A stretch of 12,729 bases of DNA from the NCBI GenBank assembly GCA_031398695.1, contig JANNNU010000020.1, positions 1-12,729 on the forward strand, given 5' to 3'. The notes under the pieces are model-generated. The model was not told the DNA's origin. It made no database searches and saw only the letters and a program-made list of their open reading frames with translations. Positions 6,050-12,729 of this stretch are shown piece by piece (the first letter of the stretch is position 1; every line of letters begins with the position of its first letter). This stretch comes from JAIYDJ01 sp031398695. GTDB taxonomy: Bacteria; Pseudomonadota; Alphaproteobacteria; Rhodobacterales; Rhodobacteraceae. The position numbers were made by a program, and so were the translations under genes.

Positions 6050-8960
6050 GAAGTTTATCCCCCTTTGGGTCGAAGAACACCGGATCATGGATCTGGCACA
6101 GCACGTCTACGCCGCGCAGGTGATCGACCAGACGAACCTGTTCGCCGATGCGCGCCCGGCCGTTTTGCAAGAAACCCATCGCGAGGTGGCTGTTCAACGT
6201 GGGGGAGTGGCAAACACTGGTGGTGTAGCCTTCGGAATTTTCGCGCGTCGCCTTGGCCCCGGCGGCGAACAGGTGCGCGCCCGCGCCGACCTGCATGTCG
6301 GACAGCGGTTTCAGGCCGATCAGCTGTTGACGCTGCGCCCCGTTAAGGCCGGGTCGCTGTGCCGCCGCCTTGCCGATGCAGTCTTTTTTCGCGCTGACCA
6401 TCTTTTCCATGCCGATGTCGTAGGCCGTGGTGCGGCCGTGGATTTCGGCGTGGGTGATGAAGCCCTTTTCGATGCGCAGGACGTTCAGCGCCTCCATCCC
6501 ATAGGGCCCGCCGCCGAGCGTTTCGGCGCGCGCGAGGAGGTCGCGGAACAGCGCCTCGCCATGGGGGGTCGGCACAGCAAGCTCATAGCCTTCCTCGCCC
6601 GAGAACGAGATACGGAACAGGCGCGCGGGGGTGCCCATGACGGTGACGGGGGTGGTGCCCATGAAGGGCAACGCCGGGTCGTGGTCGAGCAGCGAGGTCA
6701 GCAGCGTGCGGGCGCGCGGCCCGGCGATGGCGAACTGTGCCCAGCTTTCCGTGACCGAGATAAAGCGCAGGTCCCATGTCGGGCAGAACGCCTGATGCAC
6801 GAAATCAAGGTGGCGCATGACCAGACCGGCGGCGGCGGTTGTGGTGGTCATCAGGTAGTGGTTACCGCCCAGTCGCGCGGTCGTGCCGTCGTCGAGCACG
6901 TGGCCATCCTCGCGCAGCATCAGGCCGTAGCGCACCTTGCCGACGGGCAGGGTCGAGAAGGTGTTGGTGTAGACCAGATCGAGGAAGCGGGCGGCGTCCC
7001 GGCCCTGGATGTCGATCTTGCCCAAGGTCGAGACGTCCGCAACGCCAACCGTGCTTCGCACCATGGTGACTTCGCGGGCGCAGGCCTCTTGCCACGACGA
7101 CTCGCCCGGTTTCGGGAAATAGCTGGGGCGATACCACAGGCCCGTTTCGATCATCGGCGCGTGACGGTCGAGGCTGGCCTGGTGGCTGGTCAGATAGCGT
7201 TGCGGCGCAAAACCGGCGCCCCGGCCCCCCGCCCCCATCGCGGCGATGGAAACGGGCGTATAGGGCGGGCGGTAGATCGTGGTTCCGGTTTCGGGAATGG
7301 CGCGCCCCGTCGCGTCGGCCAGGACGGCCAGCGCGCCGATGTTGGAATTCTTGCCTTGATCGGGGGCCATGCCTTGGGTGGTGTAGCGTTTCATGTGCTC
7401 GACCGACCGGAACCCCTCCTGAGCCGATAGGCGCACGTCCTTGGTGGTGACGTCGTTGCCGAAGTCGAGCCAGGCGCGGGCTTTGCCATCGACCGCCCAA
7501 AGCGGCGTCAGGCGGTAGGGCGCATCTTCGGCCTGCGGCAGGTGCAGGTCGGGCGTGGGCTGGCCGAGCGCGATCAGGGCGCGGTTGGCGGCGTCGCGGC
7601 CGGTCGTCAGGCAACCCCAGGTGGAAAACTGCCCTTCGGCGGCCCCGGCGGGGGTCAGGTTGGGCACCGCGCCCGGGGTGGGCACGAAGGCGGCAAGGTC
7701 CCGCGACCAGGTGGGTTTGCCGTTCATGTGGCAGGTCAGGTGCAGCGTCGGGTTCCAGCCGCCCGACATCGCGAGGCAATCGGTTTGCAGGGTGATCGTG
7801 CCGTCGGCGTGGGTCACGTCGATGGCGGTCAGGCCGTGGCGGCCCTTGGTGTCGGTCACGGTGGCGCCGACGTAGACGGGGCAATCCTCCAACCGGCTGG
7901 CGTCGGGGCGGCTGTCGAGGATGGCCGCGACCTTGACGCCCGCGGCAATCAGTTGGCGGGCAACGGTGCGGGCGTTGTCGTTGTTGGCAAAGAGCGTGAC
8001 ATCGGCCCCTGGCACGGTGCCATAGCGGTTGAGGTAGGTTTGCAGCGCCGACGCCAGCAGGATGCCGGGTCGGTCGTTGTTGGGAAACGCGATGGGGCGT
8101 TCGAGCGCGCCGGTGGCAAGGATGGCCTGTGCGGCGGTGATGCGCCAGAAACACTCGCGCGGCAGGTCGGGTTTGAGCGGGGCGTGCAGACCCACCCGTT
8201 CGAGTGCTGCGTAGCTGCCGTGGTCATAGGCCCCGGTGACGGTGGTGCGGGTCAGGATGCGCACGTTGGGCAGGCTACGCAGTTCGGCCTCGGTGCGGGT
8301 CACCCAATCGAGGCCGGGGCCGTTGTCGATCTGCGTCTCGTCCGACAGCAGGCGGCCCCCCAGACGGCTGTCCTCGGTCGCGAGGATCACGTCGGTCCCG
8401 GCGCGCGCGGCGGTCAGCGCGGCCGTAAGGCCGGTGGGACCCGCGCCGATCACCAGAAGGTCGCAGAACGCGAAGGCCTTTTCATAGTCGGCCTCGTCGT
8501 GGCGACCCGACAGCGAACCGAGGCCCGCAGCGCGGCGGATCATCGGCTCGTAAAGCCGCTCCCAGAACGCGCGCGGCCACATGAAGGTCTTGTAGTAGAA
8601 GCCCGCCGACAGAAACGGCGCGGCGTAGTCGTTGATCGACAGCATGTCCGAGCGCAGCGAGGGCCAGCGGTTCTGGCTTTGCGCGGTCAGGCCTTCGTAC
8701 AGCTCCTGCATGGTGGCGCGGGTGTTGGGGGTCTGCTGGCCGTCCTCGAGGATTTCGACCATCGCGTTCGGCTCTTCGGATCCCGCCGTCAAGATGCCTC
8801 GCGGGCGGTGGTACTTGAAGCTGCGGCCCACCACCTTGACGCCGTTCGCCATCAGGGCCGAGGCGAGGGTGTCGCCCGCACAGCCCATGTAGCTTTTGCC
8901 GTCGAAGCGGAAGCTTACGGGGCGGGTGCGATCGATCAGGCCCTTGGTGTCGATCCTCAT
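6042..8960 (-). CDS. soxA: Sarcosine oxidase alpha subunit SoxA
   Basis: This is the large subunit of heterotetrameric sarcosine oxidase. It binds NAD+ and carries the tetrahydrofolate site where the methylene group from sarcosine is captured as 5,10-methylene-THF. The 972-residue length is normal. The N-terminal part (about 1-90) is the ferredoxin-like fold seen in this family (FDGKSYMGCAGDTLASALMANG, then GRSFKYHRPRGI) without a usable iron-sulfur cysteine set. A Rossmann dinucleotide site follows (LLVIGAGPTGLTAALTAARAG, GAGPTG at 172-177). From about 605 to the end is a GcvT-like aminomethyltransferase domain (VGVADVSTLGKIDIQGRDAARFLD, FSGEEGYELAVP, GMEALNVLRIEKGFI). The ATG overlaps the soxD stop as ATGA, and the stop overlaps the soxG start. 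Translational coupling along the operon is likely. Confidence 0.96.
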   Translation of the reverse strand: MRIDTKGLIDRTRPVSFRFDGKSYMGCAGDTLASALMANGVKVVGRSFKYHRPRGILTAGSEEPNAMVEILEDGQQTPNTRATMQELYEGLTAQSQNRWPSLRSDMLSINDYAAPFLSAGFYYKTFMWPRAFWERLYEPMIRRAAGLGSLSGRHDEADYEKAFAFCDLLVIGAGPTGLTAALTAARAGTDVILATEDSRLGGRLLSDETQIDNGPGLDWVTRTEAELRSLPNVRILTRTTVTGAYDHGSYAALERVGLHAPLKPDLPRECFWRITAAQAILATGALERPIAFPNNDRPGILLASALQTYLNRYGTVPGADVTLFANNDNARTVARQLIAAGVKVAAILDSRPDASRLEDCPVYVGATVTDTKGRHGLTAIDVTHADGTITLQTDCLAMSGGWNPTLHLTCHMNGKPTWSRDLAAFVPTPGAVPNLTPAGAAEGQFSTWGCLTTGRDAANRALIALGQPTPDLHLPQAEDAPYRLTPLWAVDGKARAWLDFGNDVTTKDVRLSAQEGFRSVEHMKRYTTQGMAPDQGKNSNIGALAVLADATGRAIPETGTTIYRPPYTPVSIAAMGAGGRGAGFAPQRYLTSHQASLDRHAPMIETGLWYRPSYFPKPGESSWQEACAREVTMVRSTVGVADVSTLGKIDIQGRDAARFLDLVYTNTFSTLPVGKVRYGLMLREDGHVLDDGTTARLGGNHYLMTTTTAAAGLVMRHLDFVHQAFCPTWDLRFISVTESWAQFAIAGPRARTLLTSLLDHDPALPFMGTTPVTVMGTPARLFRISFSGEEGYELAVPTPHGEALFRDLLARAETLGGGPYGMEALNVLRIEKGFITHAEIHGRTTAYDIGMEKMVSAKKDCIGKAAAQRPGLNGAQRQQLIGLKPLSDMQVGAGAHLFAAGAKATRENSEGYTTSVCHSPTLNSHLAMGFLQNGRARIGEQVRLVDHLRGVDVLCQIHDPVFFDPKGDKLRA

Positions 8961-9250
8961 GGCGCAGCTCCCGGATCGGTCGCCCGTTCGGCAATCATTT
9001 CGGCGATCAGTTCGGTGGCGTTGATGTCATGGGTGACCGTGTCGCGGGTGACGACCAGCCACGCGGCACAGCCCATGTCGTGATACCACAGGTCGCGGGT
9101 GATCCCTGCCGGGTTGTCGCGGTTGTGCAGGTAGTCGTCCCAAGCGGCGGGCGGGGCTGCGGCATCGGGTCGGTTCAGGTAGTCGTCCGAGCCGTAGTAG
9201 TAGAACTCGCGACGGTCGCGGGGGCCGCAAAGGGGGCAGGTCAGTTGCAT
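8957..9250 (-). CDS. soxD: Sarcosine oxidase delta subunit SoxD
   Basis: This is a small zinc-binding subunit of the heterotetrameric oxidase. The 97 residues begin MQLTCPLCGPRDRREFYYYG and contain WYHDMGCAAW. The ligands C5, C8, H57 and C61 match the Cys2-His-Cys zinc site known for SoxD. It is slightly under 100 residues, as expected for this family. It starts 10 nt after the soxB stop, with AGGGGA straddling the soxB stop codon as a ribosome-binding site, and its TGA overlaps the soxA ATG. Confidence 0.95.
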   Translation of the reverse strand: MQLTCPLCGPRDRREFYYYGSDDYLNRPDAAAPPAAWDDYLHNRDNPAGITRDLWYHDMGCAAWLVVTRDTVTHDINATELIAEMIAERATDPGAAP

Positions 9251-9260
9251 CGGTGGTCCC

Positions 9261-10511
9261 CTAGTGCAGGTTGTGCTGGCTGCCGGAACCTTCTTCGTCC
9301 AGCAGGTGCCCGGTGGCGAAACGGTCGAGGCGGAATTTGGCGGCGACGTCGTGGGGTTGGCCGGTGGCCATCAGGTGGGCCATGCACCAGCCGCTGGCAG
9401 GCACGGCCTTGAAGCCGCCGTAGTTCCAGCCGCAGTCGATGAACAGGCCGTCGATCGCGGTCTTGTCGATGATCGGACTGCCGTCAGGGGTCATGTCCAT
9501 GATGCCGCCCCAGCTCCGCAGCACCTTGGCCCGGCCGATCATCGGCATCAGGGTCATGCCGGCCTCCATCACGTGTTCGACCATCGGGAGGTTGCCGCGG
9601 GACGCGTAGCTTGCGTAGAAGTCGAGGTCGCCGCCGAACACCAACCCGCCCTTGTCGGACTGACTGATGTAGAAATGACCCATACCAAAGCTGACGACGT
9701 GGTCGATCACCGGCTTCAGGCCTTCGGTGACGAAGGCCTGCAGGATGTGCGACTCGATGGGCAGGCGCAGTCCCGCCATCGCGGCGACCTGCGACGATCT
9801 GCCCGCGACGATGATGCCCACTTTCCTGGCGCGGATCGCGCCGCGGGTCGTCTGCACGCCTGTGACCCGGCCGTTTTCGACGTCGATCCCGGTGACCTCG
9901 CAGTTCTGGATCAGATCGACGCCGCGGCTGTCGGCCCCGCGCGCATAGCCCCAGGCCACGGCATCGTGCCGGGCGGACCCGCCGCGTGGGTGGTAAAGGC
10001 CGCCATAGATCGGAAAGCGGGTCTGTTCGAAATCGAGATAGGGCAGCAGTTCGCGCACGCCTTCGCGGTCAAGCAAGATCGCGTCGTCGCCCTGATTGAT
10101 CATCATGTTGCCGCGTCGCGCAAAGGCGTCGCGCTGGCCGTCTGAGTGGAACAGGTTGATCAGGCCGCGCTGTGAATGCATGACGTTGTAGTTCAGCTCG
10201 GCTTCCATCCCTTCCCACAACTTCATGGAATGGCTGTAGAATTCGGAATTTCCGGGCAGAAAGTAATTCGCGCGCACGATCGTCGTGTTGCGCCCGATGT
10301 TGCCCGACCCGATGTGCGATTTTTCCAGCACGGCGATGTTGGTCAAGCCGTGGTTCTTGGCCAGATAGAACGCCGTCGCCAGGCCGTGGCCGCCGCCGCC
10401 GATGATGATGGCGTCATACTCGGCGTTGGGCGCCGGGTCGCGCCAGGCAGGCTGCCACCCCTTGTTTCCGAACAGACCCTGGGTGATCACCCGCAGACCC
10501 GAATAGCGCAT
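9261..10511 (-). CDS. soxB: Sarcosine oxidase beta subunit SoxB
   Basis: This is the catalytic flavoprotein subunit, a member of the DAO/glycine oxidase superfamily. It oxidises sarcosine at FAD and passes electrons to a covalent FMN and then O2, giving H2O2. The 416-residue protein has the FAD Rossmann motif IIIGGGGHGLATAFYLAK (about 35-52) and GNIGRNTTIVRANYFLPGN (about 70-88). LYHPRGGSARHDAVAWGYA contains H174 at the place of the covalent FMN histidine. The C-terminal flavin-contact segment is GLFIDCGWNYGGFKAVPASG. I chose the second of two adjacent ATGs (MRYSGLRVI) as it fits the family N-terminus; AGGA lies 8 nt upstream of it, or 5 nt from the ATG at 10514. An in-frame extension to 10664 is rejected. 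It is the first gene of the operon. Confidence 0.95.
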   Translation of the reverse strand: MRYSGLRVITQGLFGNKGWQPAWRDPAPNAEYDAIIIGGGGHGLATAFYLAKNHGLTNIAVLEKSHIGSGNIGRNTTIVRANYFLPGNSEFYSHSMKLWEGMEAELNYNVMHSQRGLINLFHSDGQRDAFARRGNMMINQGDDAILLDREGVRELLPYLDFEQTRFPIYGGLYHPRGGSARHDAVAWGYARGADSRGVDLIQNCEVTGIDVENGRVTGVQTTRGAIRARKVGIIVAGRSSQVAAMAGLRLPIESHILQAFVTEGLKPVIDHVVSFGMGHFYISQSDKGGLVFGGDLDFYASYASRGNLPMVEHVMEAGMTLMPMIGRAKVLRSWGGIMDMTPDGSPIIDKTAIDGLFIDCGWNYGGFKAVPASGWCMAHLMATGQPHDVAAKFRLDRFATGHLLDEEGSGSQHNLH

Positions 10512-10595
10512 CATGATTGTCCTGCCTTTGCTGCCCGGATAAGAGCCGGTCAGGCCGCCAAGTGCAAGTCCGGCCCCGACACGGACACCACAGGC

Positions 10596-10612
10596 GCGAC
10601 ACCGGATGTCGC
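10596..10612 (-). promoter_or_regulatory. Small perfect hairpin/inverted repeat in the soxB leader
   Basis: GCGACA (10596-10601) and TGTCGC (10607-10612) are perfect inverted repeats around a 5-nt loop. The element lies about 85 nt upstream of the soxB start, downstream of the best candidate soxB promoter. It would therefore be a leader hairpin, or an operator overlapping the start of transcription. Confidence 0.35.
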
Positions 10613-10814
10613 CCCTGCTGCGCCCCGTGCGCAGAGTCGGGCGAGTACGACATGGCGAAAACACGTCAAGATTGTGTCAGGATGATTCGGCTTTTCGACA
10701 AAATCATGCCTTAATCGCGATGCCCCTGCCCCATTCTGTAGCGGCGCCAAAGACAATCCCGACCCTTTTCCGGCAGTGTTTCCGGCTTCCGGCTTTGGGC
10801 ACGCCCCGGCCGTC

Positions 10815-10835
10815 TTTGCCACAATTTTGCCACAA
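10815..10835. repeat. Tandem TTTGCCACAA direct repeat with 11-bp period
   Basis: TTTGCCACAA occurs at 10815-10824 and again at 10826-10835, one helical turn apart, 80 nt upstream of the TadG-like start codon. On the minus strand the same bases read TGGCAAAATTGTGGCA, with GG and GC spaced by 10 nt as in a sigma-54 -24/-12 promoter pointing toward soxB. Either reading, regulator site or sigma-54 promoter, is possible; neither is proven. Confidence 0.4.
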
Positions 10836-10870
10836 CTTCTGGTCAGCGCGATGGCGATAAAGTGACGTTT

Positions 10871-10894
10871 GCGCGCCAAGTCCGTCCGGCGCGC
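10871..10894 (+). promoter_or_regulatory. Hairpin just upstream of the TadG-like ribosome-binding site
   Basis: GCGCGCC (10871-10877) and GGCGCGC (10888-10894) form a perfect 7-bp GC stem with a 10-nt loop. It ends 8 nt before the AGGGA ribosome-binding site (10903-10907), leaving that site free. It could stabilise the 5' end of the mRNA or be a DNA palindrome for a regulator. Confidence 0.35.
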
Positions 10895-10914
10895 CTGTAT
10901 CCAGGGATTGCCCC

Positions 10915-12549
10915 ATGTTCGACCTGACTGCCGTTCTGCCGCGCCGCCTTTGCGTCCTGTTGACCCGGTTCCGCCGTGACGAGGACGGGGCGATCATCAT
11001 CTTCGGCCTGATGCTGTTCATGCTGATCGCGATGATCGGCGGGTTCGCGGTGGATCTGATGCGGTATGAAGAGCGGCGGACCCATCTGCAGAACAGCCTC
11101 GACCGGTGCACGCTGATGGCAGCGAGCCTGACCAACCAGCTGGACCCGGAAGGCGTGGTCGTCGACTGCATGGACAAGTCGGGGCTCGCCGGACAGATCG
11201 AGGATGTCGAGGTCACCCGCGGCCTGAACTTCAAGAACGTCGCGGCCAAGGGCAAGGTCCCCAGCAATCCGTTCTTCATGCACATGATCGGGATCGACGA
11301 ATTCGACGCGGCGGCCGTGTCTGGGGCGGTGCAGAAGGTCAGCAACGTCGAGATCGTCCTGGTGCTCGACGTGTCGGGGTCGATGCAGGGGGCCAAGATC
11401 GCGAACCTGCGCACCGCTGCGGCGGAATTCGTCGACACCCTATTGGCCAACGACACCGACAACCGCTTTGCCGTGTCAATCGTGCCCTACAACGCGCAGG
11501 TCAACCTCGGCGAAACGCTGCGCGGCAAATACAACGCCACCAACCAGCACGGGGTGAACAACGTCAATTGTCTTGAAATTCCGTCGTCGGCCTATGCGAC
11601 CGTCGGCCTGTCGCGCACCCTGGCGCTGCCGATGGCGGCCTTTGCCGATGTGACCTCGGGCACCTATGGCGGCACGGGATACACGTCGCGCACCGACACG
11701 AACGCGGCCACGATGAACCCCAACGCGCCTTACTGCCGCAACAACCCCGCCAACATTGTGCGCCTGCCCTCGAACGACGTGGCGCAGTTGCAGGCGCAGA
11801 TCAACGGCCTGCAGGCAGCGGGCAACACCTCGATCACTCTGGGCATGAAATGGGGCGTCAGCCTGATCGAGCCGGGCGCGCGCGCCATGTTCGGCGAGCT
11901 GGTCGACGAGGGCGCCATCCCGTCGAAGTTCCGGGGCAGGCCGTTCGATTTCGGGGATGCCGAAGCGATGAAGGTCATCGTGCTGATGACCGACGGCGAG
12001 CATGTGGCCCACAACAAGACCAACGATGCGGTCAAGACCGGACCGTCGCCGATCTGGCTGTCGCGGGGTGACGGCAACTACTCGATCCTGCACGCGTCGC
12101 GCCCCGGCCCCGACAAATACTGGGTGCCGCATCTGGGCACCTGGCAGGCGACCCAGTGGAATTCCGGGACCGGGTTCGACCGGATGAACTGGGAAGGCGT
12201 CTGGGCAGCACAACGGCAAAGCTGGGTGGCGTGGCAGCTTTATGCCCGTGCGCTGGGCACCACCGATGCAACCCGCAATGCGGCCTACAGCAACGCGATG
12301 ACGTCGTTCCAGTCGCAATACGCATCGGTCAACACGATGAACACGCAGCTGCAGCAGTCGTGCAATCTGGCCAAGTCGAACGGCGTGATCGTCTATGGCA
12401 TCGCGTTCGAGGCGCCCGCCAACGGGCAGGCCCAGATCTCGCAATGTGCAAGCTCACTCTCGCACTATTTCGACGCGCAAGGTCTGGAGATTCAGACTGC
12501 CTTCCGCACCATCGCCAGCAACATCAGCCAGTTGAAGCTGACCCAATAG
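10915..12549 (+). CDS. TadG-like membrane-anchored von Willebrand factor A protein
   Basis: This 544-residue protein resembles TadG-type components of Flp/Tad pilus systems. Residues about 22-50 form one hydrophobic segment after a charged start (FRRDEDGAIIIFGLMLFMLIAMIGGFAVDLMRYE), the usual Tad N-terminal anchor. The rest is expected outside the cytoplasm. A vWA domain starts near 146 with a complete MIDAS: D152-V-S154-G-S156, T305 in AGNTSITLGM, and D360-G in VIVLMTDGEH. Six cysteines (65, 85, 219, 274, 483, 511) could form disulfides. After the DG motif there is a long insertion (about 365-480) with eight Trp between 381 and 440. The ATG has AGGGA seven nt upstream. No other tad gene (ATPase, secretin, prepilin) is in view, so a role in pili, attachment or another surface function is inferred from family only. 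Confidence 0.88.
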   Translation: MFDLTAVLPRRLCVLLTRFRRDEDGAIIIFGLMLFMLIAMIGGFAVDLMRYEERRTHLQNSLDRCTLMAASLTNQLDPEGVVVDCMDKSGLAGQIEDVEVTRGLNFKNVAAKGKVPSNPFFMHMIGIDEFDAAAVSGAVQKVSNVEIVLVLDVSGSMQGAKIANLRTAAAEFVDTLLANDTDNRFAVSIVPYNAQVNLGETLRGKYNATNQHGVNNVNCLEIPSSAYATVGLSRTLALPMAAFADVTSGTYGGTGYTSRTDTNAATMNPNAPYCRNNPANIVRLPSNDVAQLQAQINGLQAAGNTSITLGMKWGVSLIEPGARAMFGELVDEGAIPSKFRGRPFDFGDAEAMKVIVLMTDGEHVAHNKTNDAVKTGPSPIWLSRGDGNYSILHASRPGPDKYWVPHLGTWQATQWNSGTGFDRMNWEGVWAAQRQSWVAWQLYARALGTTDATRNAAYSNAMTSFQSQYASVNTMNTQLQQSCNLAKSNGVIVYGIAFEAPANGQAQISQCASSLSHYFDAQGLEIQTAFRTIASNISQLKLTQ

Positions 12550-12729
12550 GACCGAACCGGCGATGACCCCTGATCGCGCCCCGATTCGATGCCAGCCTGG
12601 CTCGCGCAAATCCCCGGGGGTGGCGCTTTCGGGCGGTCATTTGCAGGACGGAAACAAAACCCTTGCCTCGCCGGCATTGTTTCGTCGGCTTTCCGATTTG
12701 CCATTTTCCGACCGGTCGCGGCAAACGCC
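12550..12729. other. Non-coding tail after the TadG-like gene
   Basis: I see no convincing gene in these 180 nt. GAAACAA (12651-12657) and TTGTTTC (12677-12683) are inverted repeats 19 nt apart, and TCCCCGGGGG at 12611-12620 is a short GC palindrome. No hairpin with a following T-run is evident, so the terminator of the TadG-like gene is not identified. Confidence 0.4.

Larger units (their letters stand above)
10515..10914. promoter_or_regulatory. Divergent intergenic region between soxB and the TadG-like gene
   Basis: These 400 nt carry no convincing gene but must hold promoters for both directions. Toward soxB, TTGACG (complement of 10664-10669) with a 16-nt spacer to TACTCG (complement of 10642-10647) is a weak sigma-70 candidate with a leader of about 120 nt. 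Other structure includes a perfect 6-bp stem at 10596-10612, three TTCCGGC copies at 10768-10774, 10780-10786 and 10787-10793, the phased direct repeat at 10815-10835, and a 7-bp stem at 10871-10894. I see no riboswitch that I can name. Confidence 0.5.

Noticed and set aside
6862..8154. A 430-codon minus-strand frame overlapping soxA out of frame
   Set aside because: It is an Arg/Pro/His-rich out-of-frame reading typical of GC-rich genes, and it lies wholly inside soxA.
6030..9083. Long plus-strand frames (6030-7430 and 7542-9083) opposite soxA and soxD
   Set aside because: They mirror the coding strand and have no recognisable domains. SoxA and SoxD motifs are intact on the minus strand.
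10512..10664. N-terminal extension of soxB to an ATG at 10664
   Set aside because: The added residues (MFSPCRTRPTLRTGRSRG...) are not SoxB-like. The canonical start MRYSG with AGGA just upstream explains the gene, and the frame is open there only because of high GC.
10515..10700. Possible glycine riboswitch upstream of soxB
   Set aside because: I looked because the operon makes glycine, but found no tandem glycine-aptamer-like core in the leader.
10704..11462. A 252-codon minus-strand frame opposite the TadG-like gene
   Set aside because: It is Ser/Arg/Thr-rich shadow sequence overlapping a clear Tad N-terminal anchor and MIDAS on the plus strand.
12651..12683. GAAACAA/TTGTTTC inverted repeat as terminator of the TadG-like gene
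   Set aside because: The stem is only 7 bp, AT-rich, with a 19-nt loop and no following T-run, which is too weak to call.
12492..12724. Two short minus-strand frames at the right edge
   Set aside because: They are basic, low-complexity sequences with no ribosome-binding site seen and no family resemblance; they partly overlap the end of the TadG-like gene.

Overview
This is a GC-rich alphaproteobacterial chromosome segment, most likely from the Rhodobacterales (Roseobacter/Rhodobacter group). The evidence is the RpoD and DnaG sequence types, the tight soxBDAG operon, a Tad-type vWA protein, and an intergenic palindrome with an ATATTTTT tail that I recall as common in this order. The assignment comes from recognising protein families by eye, not from a search. 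Almost everything is on the minus strand; only the last gene is on the plus strand.

Reading down the minus strand from the divergent intergenic region at about 10.5-10.9 kb, the first block is a compact five-cistron operon (10511 to 4382). It holds soxB, soxD, soxA and soxG, the beta, delta, alpha and gamma subunits of heterotetrameric sarcosine oxidase, followed by an M20-family amidohydrolase. Junctions are very tight: a 10-nt gap, an ATGA overlap, an 8-nt GTGCCTGA overlap, and a directly abutting TAGATG. The oxidase demethylates sarcosine to glycine, passing the methyl carbon to tetrahydrofolate and making H2O2. The hydrolase may release sarcosine or a related amino compound from an N-acylated precursor (inference). 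A GC-rich palindrome closes this block.

The second block is the macromolecular-synthesis pair dnaG (primase) then rpoD (primary sigma factor), 4276 to 298. A candidate promoter sits so close to the dnaG ATG that the transcript could be leaderless, and no Shine-Dalgarno is visible. The 73-nt dnaG-rpoD gap carries three evenly spaced 7-nt elements able to form two mutually exclusive hairpins. Below rpoD is the 5' part of a small exported protein gene that runs off the left edge. Its Shine-Dalgarno is buried in a strong hairpin.

On the right, a roughly 400-nt divergent region contains an 11-bp-phased direct repeat and two short hairpins. It leads into a plus-strand gene for a TadG-like membrane-anchored von Willebrand A protein with an intact MIDAS and an unusual Trp-rich insertion. 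The last 180 nt hold no convincing gene.

The window is mostly housekeeping and catabolic genes. I found no defence system, mobile element, CRISPR or RNA gene. The points of interest are regulatory RNA/DNA structures, the amidohydrolase in the sox operon, and the Trp-rich vWA protein.
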